Positions 25,449 to 34,174 are shown, counted from the first letter of the stretch. The stretch: 64,000 nt of DNA from Lachnospiraceae bacterium (GCA_024682555.1 JAIKZD010000022.1:1-64000), one strand, 5' to 3'. Notes: generated by a model from the letters alone, not told the origin. A program made the numbers and translations.

Positions 25449-26805
25449 GCTTTCTCTCCTCTTCATCCTTTTCGTGACACCCGAAGGTCATTCCCTGCTT
25501 CTCGAATACTTCCCTTCGAAAAACCGGATTGTATATCAGATAGGTAAAAAACCTCACCGGATTGCGCAGATTGGTCCTCGGTTCAAACAGCCGGTATAAT
25601 ACGGAAGAAAGGCTGTTAAAATCACGTCTGCAATTAAATCCGGCCTCCGTAAGCTCATCGGGAGTCATATTCTTCGGAACAAAGGCCGTATAATTAAACC
25701 GGTACTGCTCATGCAGCCACCATTTTCCGTCATACAGAAGGCGGCCTTCCCTTTCAAGCTCGTCATACAGGGGGGTGCCCGGATAGGGCATCAGGATATT
25801 ATAGGCGGCAAAGGTGAATTTGTTATGTATGGCGAATTTACAGGTCGCACGGATGGATTCAAGGGTGTCGGTATCATGGCCTATGGTGAATGCCGCCCAG
25901 GTCTGAAGCCCGTAGTGCCTGAGCTTTTCCACCGCTTCCCTGTAATTATCCTTTACGAATCTGCGGTTTACGCCCTTTTTCATGTTTTCGATACTGTCCG
26001 GACGTATGGACTCAAAGCCTATGACAAGACCCAGGCATCCGCTTTTTACCATCAGTCTCATCAGATCATCGTCATCGAGCATGTCAATGCTTCCCTGACT
26101 GACCCAATATACCTTAAGCGGGATAAGGGCTCTGAACAGTTCCTTTGCCCGTTCCCTGTCAGCTACGATATTGTCATCCACAAAGAACAGAAGCTTTCTT
26201 TTCTGGGATCTGATCTCTTCAACTACCTCATCTATATCCCTTGTATAATGATGCTGCTCAAAATACACGCTGCTGGCACAATACTTACAGTTAAATCTGC
26301 ACCCGCGGCTGAACTGTAAAAGCGAGATGGGCATATATTTTTTACCCTTGTAGATATCGCGCCTTGTTATCACTCCCTTTTGAGGGATACCGAAGCTTTT
26401 ACAGACATACTCCTCCTTAAGCAGACCGTTTTTTAAGTCATTTATCATATTTCCCCATTCGCTTTCGGCATCGCCGATCATGATGGAATCCGCATGCTCC
26501 TTAGCCTCGGACGGAAGCAGTTTTACGTGGATACCTCCCATGAGCACCTTAACTCCGCGCTTTCTGTACTCATCGGCGATCTCATAGGAACGCCTGGCCG
26601 TGAAGGTTTCAACCGTTATCGCTACAAGATCCGTTTTTTCATCATAAGGGACCGGCTCAAGACGGTCATCATACATCACCACCTCCACATCAGGGGGTGT
26701 GAGCGCCGCAAGTATCCCAAGCTGCAAAGGCTCCATGCTGGCATTGTCCACATACAGGCTGTGTTCCCTGCGTCCTATATTTGGTTTGATCAGTGTGATC
26801 TTCAT
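25405..26805 (-). CDS. B12-binding-type radical SAM protein, copy 4
   Basis: Predicted 466-residue protein. Domain order is cobalamin-binding-like (about 1-140, MKITLIKPNIG, GGIHVKLLPSEAKEHAD) then radical SAM with Cys169, Cys173 and Cys176 in SRGCRFNCKYC and FFVDDNIVAD. A TIGHDTDT segment and PYPGTPLYDELE in the later barrel are typical of the MiaB/BchE-like branch. The C-terminus has a hydrophobic FFTYLIYNPVFRREVF stretch and a longer, charged tail than its neighbours. It starts within the stop codon of copy 3 (ATGA overlap). Confidence 0.88.
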   Translation of the reverse strand: MKITLIKPNIGRREHSLYVDNASMEPLQLGILAALTPPDVEVVMYDDRLEPVPYDEKTDLVAITVETFTARRSYEIADEYRKRGVKVLMGGIHVKLLPSEAKEHADSIMIGDAESEWGNMINDLKNGLLKEEYVCKSFGIPQKGVITRRDIYKGKKYMPISLLQFSRGCRFNCKYCASSVYFEQHHYTRDIDEVVEEIRSQKRKLLFFVDDNIVADRERAKELFRALIPLKVYWVSQGSIDMLDDDDLMRLMVKSGCLGLVIGFESIRPDSIENMKKGVNRRFVKDNYREAVEKLRHYGLQTWAAFTIGHDTDTLESIRATCKFAIHNKFTFAAYNILMPYPGTPLYDELEREGRLLYDGKWWLHEQYRFNYTAFVPKNMTPDELTEAGFNCRRDFNSLSSVLYRLFEPRTNLRNPVRFFTYLIYNPVFRREVFEKQGMTFGCHEKDEEERKHEGNVHTASHREKA

Positions 26806-28208
26806 AGGCTTTTTCCCTGTTTTCTGTGTATCTCGCTTCTAGAGATCAGATTGATGGCGAGAAATACCGTAATATTGAGCAGCGAACGGTGATTGACCTT
26901 TTCCCGGAGCAGTCTTTTAAAGATGTTCTTCCATGTATTGAAGTCATATCTTGCGCTTTTGCATCCATCCCTGAGTTCTTCCGTACTCATGGAGCCCGGA
27001 TAATACATGGCATCCCCGTAACGGTAGGAAGGATCGAGCCACCATTTTTCAAATCTTAACCTGCCCTCTTCCTTCATCCTCAAAAACAGCTGTGTCCCGG
27101 GAAGGATCATGAGCGGATTGAAATTTGCCACCGTAAGATTATTCCTCATTGCAAATTCATATGTGTCCTTTATAGATCCTGCCGTATCGTGGTCATATCC
27201 GAGGACGAACATGCCGTAGATCATGATATTGTGCCGGTATATATTTTTAAGGGCCTCTTCAAGATGCATGATATCGTCATCTGCTGCATTTTTGCCTTCC
27301 CGGCGGCCGGTTTCTCTCAAAGGATTCTCCCTGCCGTTTCTCATGATACCGATATTGGCGCTTTTTTTCATGATCCTGAGGTTATCTTCATTCAGTGACT
27401 CAAGTCCGATCAGCACCATAAAACAGCCTGATTCATACATCATATCCAGAAGCTCGTCTTTGAAGGCGATCTCAAGACTTATCTGGCAGGCCCACTTCTT
27501 TTTAAGCGGTTTTATGGCTTTAAAAAGAGCTTTTGCGCTTTCCTCATCGAAAAAGAGGTTATCATCGATAAAAAATACCAGCTTCTCCCTGCTTTCACGT
27601 ATCTCCCTTACCACTATACCGGTCTCCTTCTGCCTGACATCTCCGGGATAAAGGCTCTTTATGGAGCAGAAATCACAGTTAAACTTACATCCCCGGGAGG
27701 CCTGGATCATGGCAAGGGGAAGGTATTTTTTCCCTCTGTAGCAGGAGGAATTCGGATCCACATAGGACATATGACAGGCATTCTGTGAGGAATAGACCCG
27801 TTTTATCCTGTGTCCGGGTAAAAACCCGGACTTATCCGCTTTTTCCCCGGACACATCCTCCATAAGCTGTCTCCAGGTATCCTCGGCATCACCCTTTAAC
27901 ACTATGTCGGCATGCTCCAAAACCTCTTCCTCCATGGCGGTGGGATGGAAACCGCCCATCACGGTAAGGTTGTCCTTCCTCTTATATTTTTCCGCAAGTT
28001 CATAGGCATGCCTTGCCGCAAAGGTCTCCACGGAAAAGGCGATGATATCCGCATCAAGGGTATCCGGCAGCGCCTCGATCCTCTCATCATAGAATATAAG
28101 CTCATGCTCAGGCGGCGTCAGTTTTTCTATGAGTGCAAAAACAAGGGGTTTTAAGGCATCCCTGCCCTTACTGTACATCATGTTTACTTTTATAAATACG
28201 ATCTTCAT
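26802..28208 (-). CDS. B12-binding-type radical SAM protein, copy 3
   Basis: Predicted 468-residue protein with the same layout: MKIVFIKVNMM and GGFHPTAMEEEVLEHAD in the N-terminal domain, Cys174, Cys178 and Cys181 in SRGCKFNCDFC, and FFIDDNLFFD. It has an extra charged insert of about 25 residues (around 290-315, REGKNAADDD) before YGMFVLGYDHDT, not found in the other copies. The C-terminal VFLAINLISRSEIHRK helix again looks membrane-seeking. Six bases separate it from copy 2. Confidence 0.88.
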   Translation of the reverse strand: MKIVFIKVNMMYSKGRDALKPLVFALIEKLTPPEHELIFYDERIEALPDTLDADIIAFSVETFAARHAYELAEKYKRKDNLTVMGGFHPTAMEEEVLEHADIVLKGDAEDTWRQLMEDVSGEKADKSGFLPGHRIKRVYSSQNACHMSYVDPNSSCYRGKKYLPLAMIQASRGCKFNCDFCSIKSLYPGDVRQKETGIVVREIRESREKLVFFIDDNLFFDEESAKALFKAIKPLKKKWACQISLEIAFKDELLDMMYESGCFMVLIGLESLNEDNLRIMKKSANIGIMRNGRENPLRETGRREGKNAADDDIMHLEEALKNIYRHNIMIYGMFVLGYDHDTAGSIKDTYEFAMRNNLTVANFNPLMILPGTQLFLRMKEEGRLRFEKWWLDPSYRYGDAMYYPGSMSTEELRDGCKSARYDFNTWKNIFKRLLREKVNHRSLLNITVFLAINLISRSEIHRKQGKSL

Positions 28209-28214
28209 AGCAGT

Positions 28215-29504
28215 TCAATCGATCCCCAGATATTTAAAACCGAGATTTGTCGAAAATCCCATAAGTTTGGCCGTCAGACCCTTAGAGGTGATCATCTTTA
28301 CTCTTTTAAATATATTCTTAAATGTATATGTTTCCTTCCAGACATATCTGTAGATCTCTTCCAGTCTTTCGGGGCTCATTCCCTCCGGCAGAAATACTGC
28401 CTTATGCTGGGTATAATCTTCCCAGTTCTTATCCGTAATACGTCCCTCTTCGTCCATCTTCCGGTACAGCCTTGTGCCGGGAACAGGCGTGAGTATGGCA
28501 AATCTTGCGAGATTTAACCCAAGCTCGTTGACCCGCTCAGGAAGTTTTATCAGATCTTCCTCCGTATCACCGTCCATCCCAAGGACAAAACAGCCGTTAA
28601 CCATTATGCCGTGTTTCTTTATGTTGTCTATCGCTTCTTTGTAGTGTTCGGTACGGTTAAAATCCTTTCCGGCCCTTTTTAACGCGGTCTGATTTAAGGA
28701 TTCCAGACCGAACAGCAGACCGTTACAGCCGCTTTTTTCCGCAAGGTTCAGCAGTTCTTCGTCAAATCCCACGTCGACGGTCGCGCTTCCCGCCCACCGG
28801 ATGTTAAGCGGGATCAGTGCTTTCATAAGCTTTATGGAATAATCCCGGTTACCGAAGAAATTGGGGTCATAGAAGATTATGATCTTTTTCTTAAGAGACC
28901 TTATCTCTTCGATCACGTTTTCCGCGGGCCTTGCCGTCGCATCCTGCCACATATCGCTTATGGTGCAGAAACTGCAGCGATTGGGACAGCCCGGGTTTGC
29001 AAGCACTGCAGGATATTTAAAGTAATTCTTAAGTGATATCCTGTTTCGGTCGGGTGCGGGTATGTCACATCCCCGGACACAGGTATCCTCATACCGCCTT
29101 TTGGGGGTTCCCTCTTCAAAATCCTTCAGAAATGCCGGGATGGTATATTCTCCCGGTCCTATGAACACGGTATCCGCATGCAAAAGGGCCTCATCCGGAT
29201 TGTATTTTACATGATAACCGCCCATGCAGACATAAGCCCCTTTTTCTCTGAACCTCTGTGCTATTTCATATCCGTGGTTCACCGTAGAGGTTATGGAGGT
29301 TATCATAACAATGTCATAGCTCTTCTCAAAATCAACCTTCTGAGACATCTCATCCACGGTATCGATCCGATATGAAGGCCGTGCTTTTTCGATTATGGCT
29401 GCCAGGGATCCGATAGTTATGGGCGCATAGGAAAGCAGGGTGGAAAGCCTGCTTCGGTAGCTTCTGTCGGTTGTATGCCAGGGCAGGATCAAAAGTATTA
29501 TCAT
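28215..29504 (-). CDS. B12-binding-type radical SAM protein, copy 2
   Basis: Predicted 429-residue protein, the shortest of the five. The N-terminal domain (MIILLILPWHTTDRS, GGYHVKYNPDEALLHAD) is followed by Cys173, Cys177 and Cys180 in NPGCPNRCSFC, where Pro replaces the Arg of the common RGC. FYDPNFFGNRD stands where the others have FxxDDN, and the LSYAPITIGSLAAII segment is shared with copy 1. AAAGG precedes the ATG. Copies 1 and 2 look more alike to each other than to copies 3-5. Confidence 0.88.
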   Translation of the reverse strand: MIILLILPWHTTDRSYRSRLSTLLSYAPITIGSLAAIIEKARPSYRIDTVDEMSQKVDFEKSYDIVMITSITSTVNHGYEIAQRFREKGAYVCMGGYHVKYNPDEALLHADTVFIGPGEYTIPAFLKDFEEGTPKRRYEDTCVRGCDIPAPDRNRISLKNYFKYPAVLANPGCPNRCSFCTISDMWQDATARPAENVIEEIRSLKKKIIIFYDPNFFGNRDYSIKLMKALIPLNIRWAGSATVDVGFDEELLNLAEKSGCNGLLFGLESLNQTALKRAGKDFNRTEHYKEAIDNIKKHGIMVNGCFVLGMDGDTEEDLIKLPERVNELGLNLARFAILTPVPGTRLYRKMDEEGRITDKNWEDYTQHKAVFLPEGMSPERLEEIYRYVWKETYTFKNIFKRVKMITSKGLTAKLMGFSTNLGFKYLGID

Positions 29505-29524
29505 AAAAAACCTTTCCCGAAATA

Positions 29525-30889
29525 TCAGTTCCGATCATTCCCGGCCTGCGAAAGGGCATCCACTTCAGGTATATCGGAATTGTCAGTCATCACACTCTCG
29601 TCATAGGCCTCGAAATTCTTTGCATATCTGCGGTAGCCTATATTTGCGATCAGATATATGAAAAACCATCTGCCTATCCGCTTACGGTCAAACCTCTTAA
29701 AGATGGCCTTCCAGGAATAGCAGGCTTTCCATGCCCTGTCGATCCCCGAAAGGAGTTCCTCCTTTGTCATCTGTTTCGGTTTGTATACTACATGCTCAAC
29801 GTCATAAAGAGCCCAGTCTCTCTCGGTGATACGGCCTTCCTTTTCAAGTTCCCGGTAAAAGGAGGTTCCCGGAAAAGGCGTGATTATCGAAAATCTCGGC
29901 AGATCGATCATTGAATCCATGCAGAGTTCTGCCGTTCTGTCAAAAACATCTTTTCCGTCCTCATCGCTTCCGAAGGCGAAACAGCCCATTACAAGGATCC
30001 CGTGATCATGAAGCTTATCCATCAGCCATTTGTAATCCCCGACTCTGTTGACTCCCTTGTTTATCTCACTCTGGGTTTCCTGGTTGACGGATTCGAATCC
30101 CAGGAGCAGTCCCTTGCACCCGCTTTTCTGAAAGACCGTTATAAGCTCGTCATTATGTCCTATGGCGGTGGTTGTAAGGCCGAACCACCATTTTTTCAGG
30201 GGGATCATGGCGGTAAACAGTTCCTTTGCATATCTTATGTCAGCGATAAGATTGACATCCGGAAAAATAACAACTTTACCCTTAAGTGTCTTTATCTCAT
30301 CAATGACATCCTTTACGGGGCGGGTCAGGACATGTCCGCCGAAGGCGGCGGGATATGCGCAGAACGAACAGGAATGATTGCAGCCCCGGACACATTCCAC
30401 GGTATTGAGTGTGATGTATTTGCTCTTTTTGAGCAGATCCTTTCTGGGGATAGGACGGTTTGCGATAGAAGGGCACTCCGCCTCATCCTCATAGAATTCC
30501 TTTAAAGTATGGGCTTTTGCGTCAGCTATGGCCTGCTTAAAGGTCCTGTCTCCAAGCCCTGTAAGTACCGCATCGGCATGCTCCTTTGCCTCCTTCGGCA
30601 TGAGAGTGGGATGGACCCCTCCGATAAGAACGGGGATCCCCCGGCTTCTGAAATAGTCCGCATATTTATAGCATCTGGTGGCAGTTCCGGTAATGCAGGT
30701 GATGGCCACCACATCCGCCGAAAGATCAAGGGGGATCGGTTCAGCGGTCTCATCATAGATAACCACCTCTTCTTCAGGGATCAGTGCCGCAAGAAGAGCC
30801 AGTGTGATAGGTGCATAATGGAGATTTTTATGAAACATCCCGTTGTAGCGGTGCATGGCACCTGCCGGTGACAATAAAGCGACTTTCAT
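29525..30889 (-). CDS. B12-binding-type radical SAM protein, copy 1
   Basis: Predicted 454-residue protein, first of the row. MKVALLSPAGAMHRYNG and GGVHPTLMPKEAKEHAD mark the cobalamin-binding-like domain; Cys170, Cys174 and Cys177 in VRGCNHSCSFC bind the cluster; FPDVNLIADIRYA replaces the acidic FxxDDN. C-terminal IGRWFFIYLIANIGYRRYAKNFEAYDE is hydrophobic and basic. It follows the amino-acid permease by 18 bp. Related enzymes methylate or join unactivated carbons in lipids, hopanoids and pigments. Confidence 0.88.
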   Translation of the reverse strand: MKVALLSPAGAMHRYNGMFHKNLHYAPITLALLAALIPEEEVVIYDETAEPIPLDLSADVVAITCITGTATRCYKYADYFRSRGIPVLIGGVHPTLMPKEAKEHADAVLTGLGDRTFKQAIADAKAHTLKEFYEDEAECPSIANRPIPRKDLLKKSKYITLNTVECVRGCNHSCSFCAYPAAFGGHVLTRPVKDVIDEIKTLKGKVVIFPDVNLIADIRYAKELFTAMIPLKKWWFGLTTTAIGHNDELITVFQKSGCKGLLLGFESVNQETQSEINKGVNRVGDYKWLMDKLHDHGILVMGCFAFGSDEDGKDVFDRTAELCMDSMIDLPRFSIITPFPGTSFYRELEKEGRITERDWALYDVEHVVYKPKQMTKEELLSGIDRAWKACYSWKAIFKRFDRKRIGRWFFIYLIANIGYRRYAKNFEAYDESVMTDNSDIPEVDALSQAGNDRN

Positions 30890-30907
30890 CGGACCCTCTT
30901 CCTGTTC

Positions 30908-32089
30908 CTATACGGAAATAAATGAACCTGCTGCCATTACAAGATACATGACAAATACGACTGCCACGGTTATCATCGAAGTCTCCGCGGGCTTTAACAT
31001 ACTCACTTTTTTTCCCTTTGTGCAGATCAGATAAGTCGGGATCAGCATTAAGGAGATGATGACGGCCACGGCTCCGCCGGCTATCTTCATATACTCCATA
31101 AAGCCCCCGGGTATTATAAAGGTTATCAGAAGAGCCGGCACGGTAGCAAGAACAAAGCTGAGACCGAAGGTCTTCTTAGTCCTTGCGGATATGATCCCGC
31201 AGGTTGCAAAACCTATGGACCAATAGGAGGTAAACATCGCAAGAAGGATAAACAGGGATCCGAGTATCCTTATGATACCTCCGACCGCTTCCGCCCATCC
31301 GACCACAGCAACCTTTGTTACCTCAGGAGACGTGATCACCGCACAGACCGTAACGATGAGGGAAATGACGAGATTAATAAAAAGGCCGAGAAACACAGAC
31401 TTACGTATCGCCCTCTCATCATTTTCAAGGAGCTCCGTAACCTGAGGAAGTGCAAAGATCGCCGAAAACGAAAACATGATCATGCTGTAGGCAGCCACAA
31501 TACCGGCAGTTTCCCGGAAGCCTTTAAGCAAAAGAAAAGCCCTGCAGGCCGAAGCATTGACATTCCCCGCCGAAACCAAAGCAGCCATAAAAAGGATCGC
31601 TCCCATCACACAAACAGTAACCTTCTCGCTGATACTGACGGCATGAAGTCCAAGGAGCACCACTATAGCCGCAAGTATGTAAAAACCTGCCCCGAAGAAA
31701 TATTCAGGTACGTCCGGAAAAATATCATGCGTTATCTCTGCCGCACCTGCGATATAGGCTGCAAGGTTCGTCTCAAGGACCACAACCATTATGATGAAAA
31801 ACCCTGTTTTAAGCACATTTTTAAGCTTTCCCCTGAAGAGGTAGGTATTAAAGGCGCTTAGGATATCCGCCGTATCCCCTGTATTCAGTAAGATCTGAGC
31901 GATCATAAGATGCATCAGGACACTGATCAGATATGCGGACAGAAACGCGATGATACCGCCCGGGATCCCGATCTTTGAAATAAAATACGGGATCGCCATA
32001 ACACCGCTTCCTATCCCGTTCCCGGCTACTATGGCGGCTGCCGAAAATACCGATCCCCTATGTTCTTTAGAGTTTATCCGCTTATTTAT
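30908..32089 (-). CDS. Amino-acid permease with apparent AUA start
   Basis: Predicted 393-residue transporter of the aromatic/hydroxy amino acid permease type (HAAAP, APC superfamily), about eleven helices. The first ATG is at 31999, but in-frame sequence upstream encodes KEHRGSVFSAAAIVAGNGIGSG, including the GxGIGSG unwound stretch of helix 1 that members need. No ATG, GTG, TTG or CTG lies in this extension before an in-frame TGA; the best start is ATA at 32087-32089, seven bases after GGAGG and overlapping the stop of the pncB-like gene. With that start the N-terminus reads (M)NKRINSKEHRG, normal for the family. It is 18 bp upstream of the radical SAM row; substrate unknown. Confidence 0.75.
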   Translation of the reverse strand: MNKRINSKEHRGSVFSAAAIVAGNGIGSGVMAIPYFISKIGIPGGIIAFLSAYLISVLMHLMIAQILLNTGDTADILSAFNTYLFRGKLKNVLKTGFFIIMVVVLETNLAAYIAGAAEITHDIFPDVPEYFFGAGFYILAAIVVLLGLHAVSISEKVTVCVMGAILFMAALVSAGNVNASACRAFLLLKGFRETAGIVAAYSMIMFSFSAIFALPQVTELLENDERAIRKSVFLGLFINLVISLIVTVCAVITSPEVTKVAVVGWAEAVGGIIRILGSLFILLAMFTSYWSIGFATCGIISARTKKTFGLSFVLATVPALLITFIIPGGFMEYMKIAGGAVAVIISLMLIPTYLICTKGKKVSMLKPAETSMITVAVVFVMYLVMAAGSFISV

Positions 32090-33287
32090 GTTCCATCCTC
32101 CATCTGATACTGCGCTTCAGATAATCCACATATTCCGGATTTTTGCACATGCCCTTGCCCTCGACATCCGAGATCTTGGCCACATCCTGTCCGTTACAGG
32201 CGGTAGTCTTCATCACAATATTGAGAGCCGGGACCTCGGTATCGTTTGATATATATGTCCCTATACCGAAAGCAACCTTTGTCCTTCCTTCAAAATGCCT
32301 GTATATGGCGTCCGCCCTGTCAAAATCAAGACTGTCCGAAAACAGCAGGGTTTTTGAGGCGGGATCGACTGAAAGCTCTTTATAGTGAGCGATCATTTTC
32401 TCTCCCCACTCGATGGGATCGCCGGAATCATGTCTGACACCGGAGAACAGTGTGGCATAGGTAAGCTGGAAATCCTTAAGGAAACATTCCGTTGTAATGG
32501 CATCCGTAAGGGCTATGCCGTTTAAAACACCGTATTCCTTTACCCAGGCATCAAGGGCATACCAGTTGGAATATGCGGGATTATGCTTATGATTGCCCTG
32601 TCCCGCACACATGATCCATTCGTGAGCCATTGTTCCCACAGGGGTTACTCCGAATTTTTTTGCAAGATATACGTTTGAAGTACCCACAAAGGTTGAATTC
32701 TTAAGATCGGCCTCTGCAAGGGTCTGTACCGCAAGCTCCTGAGCCTCTGCCGAAAGCCTGCGTCTTAACCCGAATTCACTGAAGGTACCGATGCAAAGAG
32801 ATCCGTCGATAAGCTTTTTTACCTTTTCATCAAGTCTATCCCTGAAGCTTTGCATAAGCCGGTCGTAATCATAGGCCATGCGGAAATAGACTTCGTTCAC
32901 TATGGCAAGGGTCGGGATCTCATACATGGAAGTGTTCAGCCAGGTTCCTTTTGTCTCTATGGAAAGACCGCATTCGGAATCGGTGCCTATTTCGAAATCC
33001 TCATAGCGGGGCTTCCATAATCTCAGAAAATCAACATATGAACCCTTGATCCATTTGATCCGGTCGATATATTCAAGTTCATCCTCCGTAAACCTGAGCT
33101 TACAGTACGCTTTTATCTGGGCCTTTATCTCCTCAACCATTTCCGGTGTGAAAAAAACGTCGGTATTCCGGCATTTGAAAGACCAGGTAGTCTTATAATC
33201 GGAGAACTGATGGAGAATGGCCTGCCCCATTGACAGTTTATAGGCATCGGTTTCAAGAAGCGAATTGATTATCCTTTGTAATTTCAT
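32082..33287 (-). CDS. pncB: Nicotinate phosphoribosyltransferase
   Basis: Predicted 401-residue enzyme that converts nicotinate and PRPP to nicotinate mononucleotide in NAD salvage. Recognisable segments are LLETDAYKLSMGQAIL at the N-terminus, GTSNVYLAKKFGVTPVGTMAHEWIM (the conserved His lies in the preceding FSEFGLRRRLS/GTMAHE region), and GVRHDSGDP, which binds the phosphoribosyl group. AGGAGG six bases before the ATG supports the start. It follows the nicotinamidase gene by 12 bp, which supplies its substrate. Confidence 0.95.
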   Translation of the reverse strand: MKLQRIINSLLETDAYKLSMGQAILHQFSDYKTTWSFKCRNTDVFFTPEMVEEIKAQIKAYCKLRFTEDELEYIDRIKWIKGSYVDFLRLWKPRYEDFEIGTDSECGLSIETKGTWLNTSMYEIPTLAIVNEVYFRMAYDYDRLMQSFRDRLDEKVKKLIDGSLCIGTFSEFGLRRRLSAEAQELAVQTLAEADLKNSTFVGTSNVYLAKKFGVTPVGTMAHEWIMCAGQGNHKHNPAYSNWYALDAWVKEYGVLNGIALTDAITTECFLKDFQLTYATLFSGVRHDSGDPIEWGEKMIAHYKELSVDPASKTLLFSDSLDFDRADAIYRHFEGRTKVAFGIGTYISNDTEVPALNIVMKTTACNGQDVAKISDVEGKGMCKNPEYVDYLKRSIRWRMEHK

Positions 33288-33299
33288 GTGATCCTCCTC

Positions 33300-33833
33300 T
33301 CAGACCTCGTTGATGATCTCTACCTGAAATACCTTCATTGCCTCAAGAGCCGTTTTGTGGCTTTCGGGAGTGACCCCGGCACAGCAGGAGGCATCCACCG
33401 CTATATGGGCATCCGGACAGGCCGCCCTTGCGATGACCGCATTGCTTATAACACAGATATCAGTGCAGAGCCCTATGAGCTCGATAGTCACATCCTTATC
33501 CGGGATACGGCTCAGATCCTCTCCCAGTTTAAGGCTTCCGAATACGGGTTTATCGTATGTCTCGGCGTTTTCTGAAAATCCCTTAAGCTGCGGTATTATC
33601 TCCCAGCCTTCCGTATCCTTAATACAGTGCGGAACCGGAAGGTTTTTTCCCTCTTCCGTATCCATATAATCCGCATAATGGGTATCTCTGGTGAAAATGA
33701 TCCGTTCACCGGCTGCCTCTGCCCTTTCCACCCTCTTTACCACAGAGGGCACGATCTTTATGGCCTCCTCATTTCTCAGTGCTCCGGTAACAAAATCGTT
33801 CTGCATATCTACCACAATAAGTATTCTTTTCAT
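33300..33833 (-). CDS. pncA: Nicotinamidase
   Basis: Predicted 177-residue cysteine hydrolase that deamidates nicotinamide to nicotinate. Asp9 (VVDMQNDF), Lys95 (YDKPVFGS) and Cys127 (GLCTDICV) form the catalytic triad; Asp50, His52 (TRDTH) and His69 (PHC) are the metal ligands. Length is usual. With the following pncB gene it forms a complete nicotinamide salvage pair. A ribosome site GGGTGA is close to the ATG. Confidence 0.93.
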   Translation of the reverse strand: MKRILIVVDMQNDFVTGALRNEEAIKIVPSVVKRVERAEAAGERIIFTRDTHYADYMDTEEGKNLPVPHCIKDTEGWEIIPQLKGFSENAETYDKPVFGSLKLGEDLSRIPDKDVTIELIGLCTDICVISNAVIARAACPDAHIAVDASCCAGVTPESHKTALEAMKVFQVEIINEV

Positions 33834-33864
33834 TATATCACCCGCTTTTCTGTCAGTTAATTCA

Positions 33865-33889
33865 ATTATATCATTTCTCCTGTCATGAT
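33865..33889 (-). promoter_or_regulatory. Possible pncA-pncB promoter
   Basis: On the minus strand an extended -10 TGATATAAT has TATAAT at 33865-33870; the -35 region (TTCAAT, 17-18 bp upstream) is weak. A second TGATATAAT overlaps the pncA start codon and could not serve it. Confidence 0.35.
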
Positions 33890-33891
33890 TG

Positions 33892-33916
33892 AAAAAAAGA
33901 GAGGATAAATCCTCTC
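33892..33916 (-). terminator. Terminator after the partial tRNA copy
   Basis: On the minus strand GAGAGGA and TCCTCTC arms (7 bp, 4-base loop) are followed by seven Ts. It follows the partial tRNA-Gln sequence at 33927-34006. Confidence 0.75.
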
Positions 33917-33926
33917 CTTTTCAGCT

Positions 33927-34006
33927 TACAGGGCTAGAAGGATTCGAACCTTCAGATGACTTTGCGGCGGTTTTGTTCCAAAATCACCGCTTAGTACAGA
34001 GTCCGC
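33927..34006 (-). pseudogene. Broken partial copy of tRNA-Gln
   Basis: Bases 33927-33960 (34 nt) are identical to 34101-34134 of the intact tRNA-Gln region, covering the 3' acceptor strand, T arm and variable loop. Ten more bases (33997-34006) match the anticodon arm and anticodon (34140-34149). Between them stand 36 unrelated bases where the intact gene has 5. There is no matching 5' acceptor strand or D arm, so it cannot fold as a tRNA. Confidence 0.8.
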
Positions 34007-34060
34007 AAGGCTGCTCCTGACTGGCTCCGTGATCTGAAGTTTGCATATTTCTGTTATATA

Positions 34061-34100
34061 CAGGAAAGAAGGAAGGGATAAAACCCTTCCTTCTTTCCTG
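34061..34100 (-). terminator. Terminator after tRNA-Gln
   Basis: A 17-bp perfect inverted repeat (CAGGAAAGAAGGAAGGG and complement, loop of 6) sits directly after the tRNA 3' end. There is no long T-tract, but the 3' arm is pyrimidine-rich, so termination or processing is likely. Confidence 0.65.
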
Positions 34101-34102
34101 TA

Positions 34103-34174
34103 CAGGGCTAGAAGGATTCGAACCTTCAGATGACGGAGTCAGAGTCCGCTGCCTTACCGTTTGGCTATAGCCCT
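34103..34174 (-). tRNA. tRNA-Gln (anticodon CUG)
   Basis: 72 nt without encoded CCA. Acceptor arms AGGGCTA/TAGCCCT, D arm GCC...GGC, anticodon stem GCGGA/TCCGT with loop CTCTGAC (anticodon CTG), and T arm GAAGG-TTCGAAT-CCTTC all pair; discriminator G. Its promoter lies at 34219-34247. Confidence 0.95.

Noticed and set aside
33961..33996. 36-bp insert in the partial tRNA as an intron
   Set aside because: The partial copy lacks the 5' acceptor strand and D arm, so removal of the insert would not give a tRNA.
33927..34134. tRNA repeat as attachment sites of an integrated element
   Set aside because: Only about 140 bp lie between the repeats and no integrase or phage gene is near, so an old duplication is as likely.
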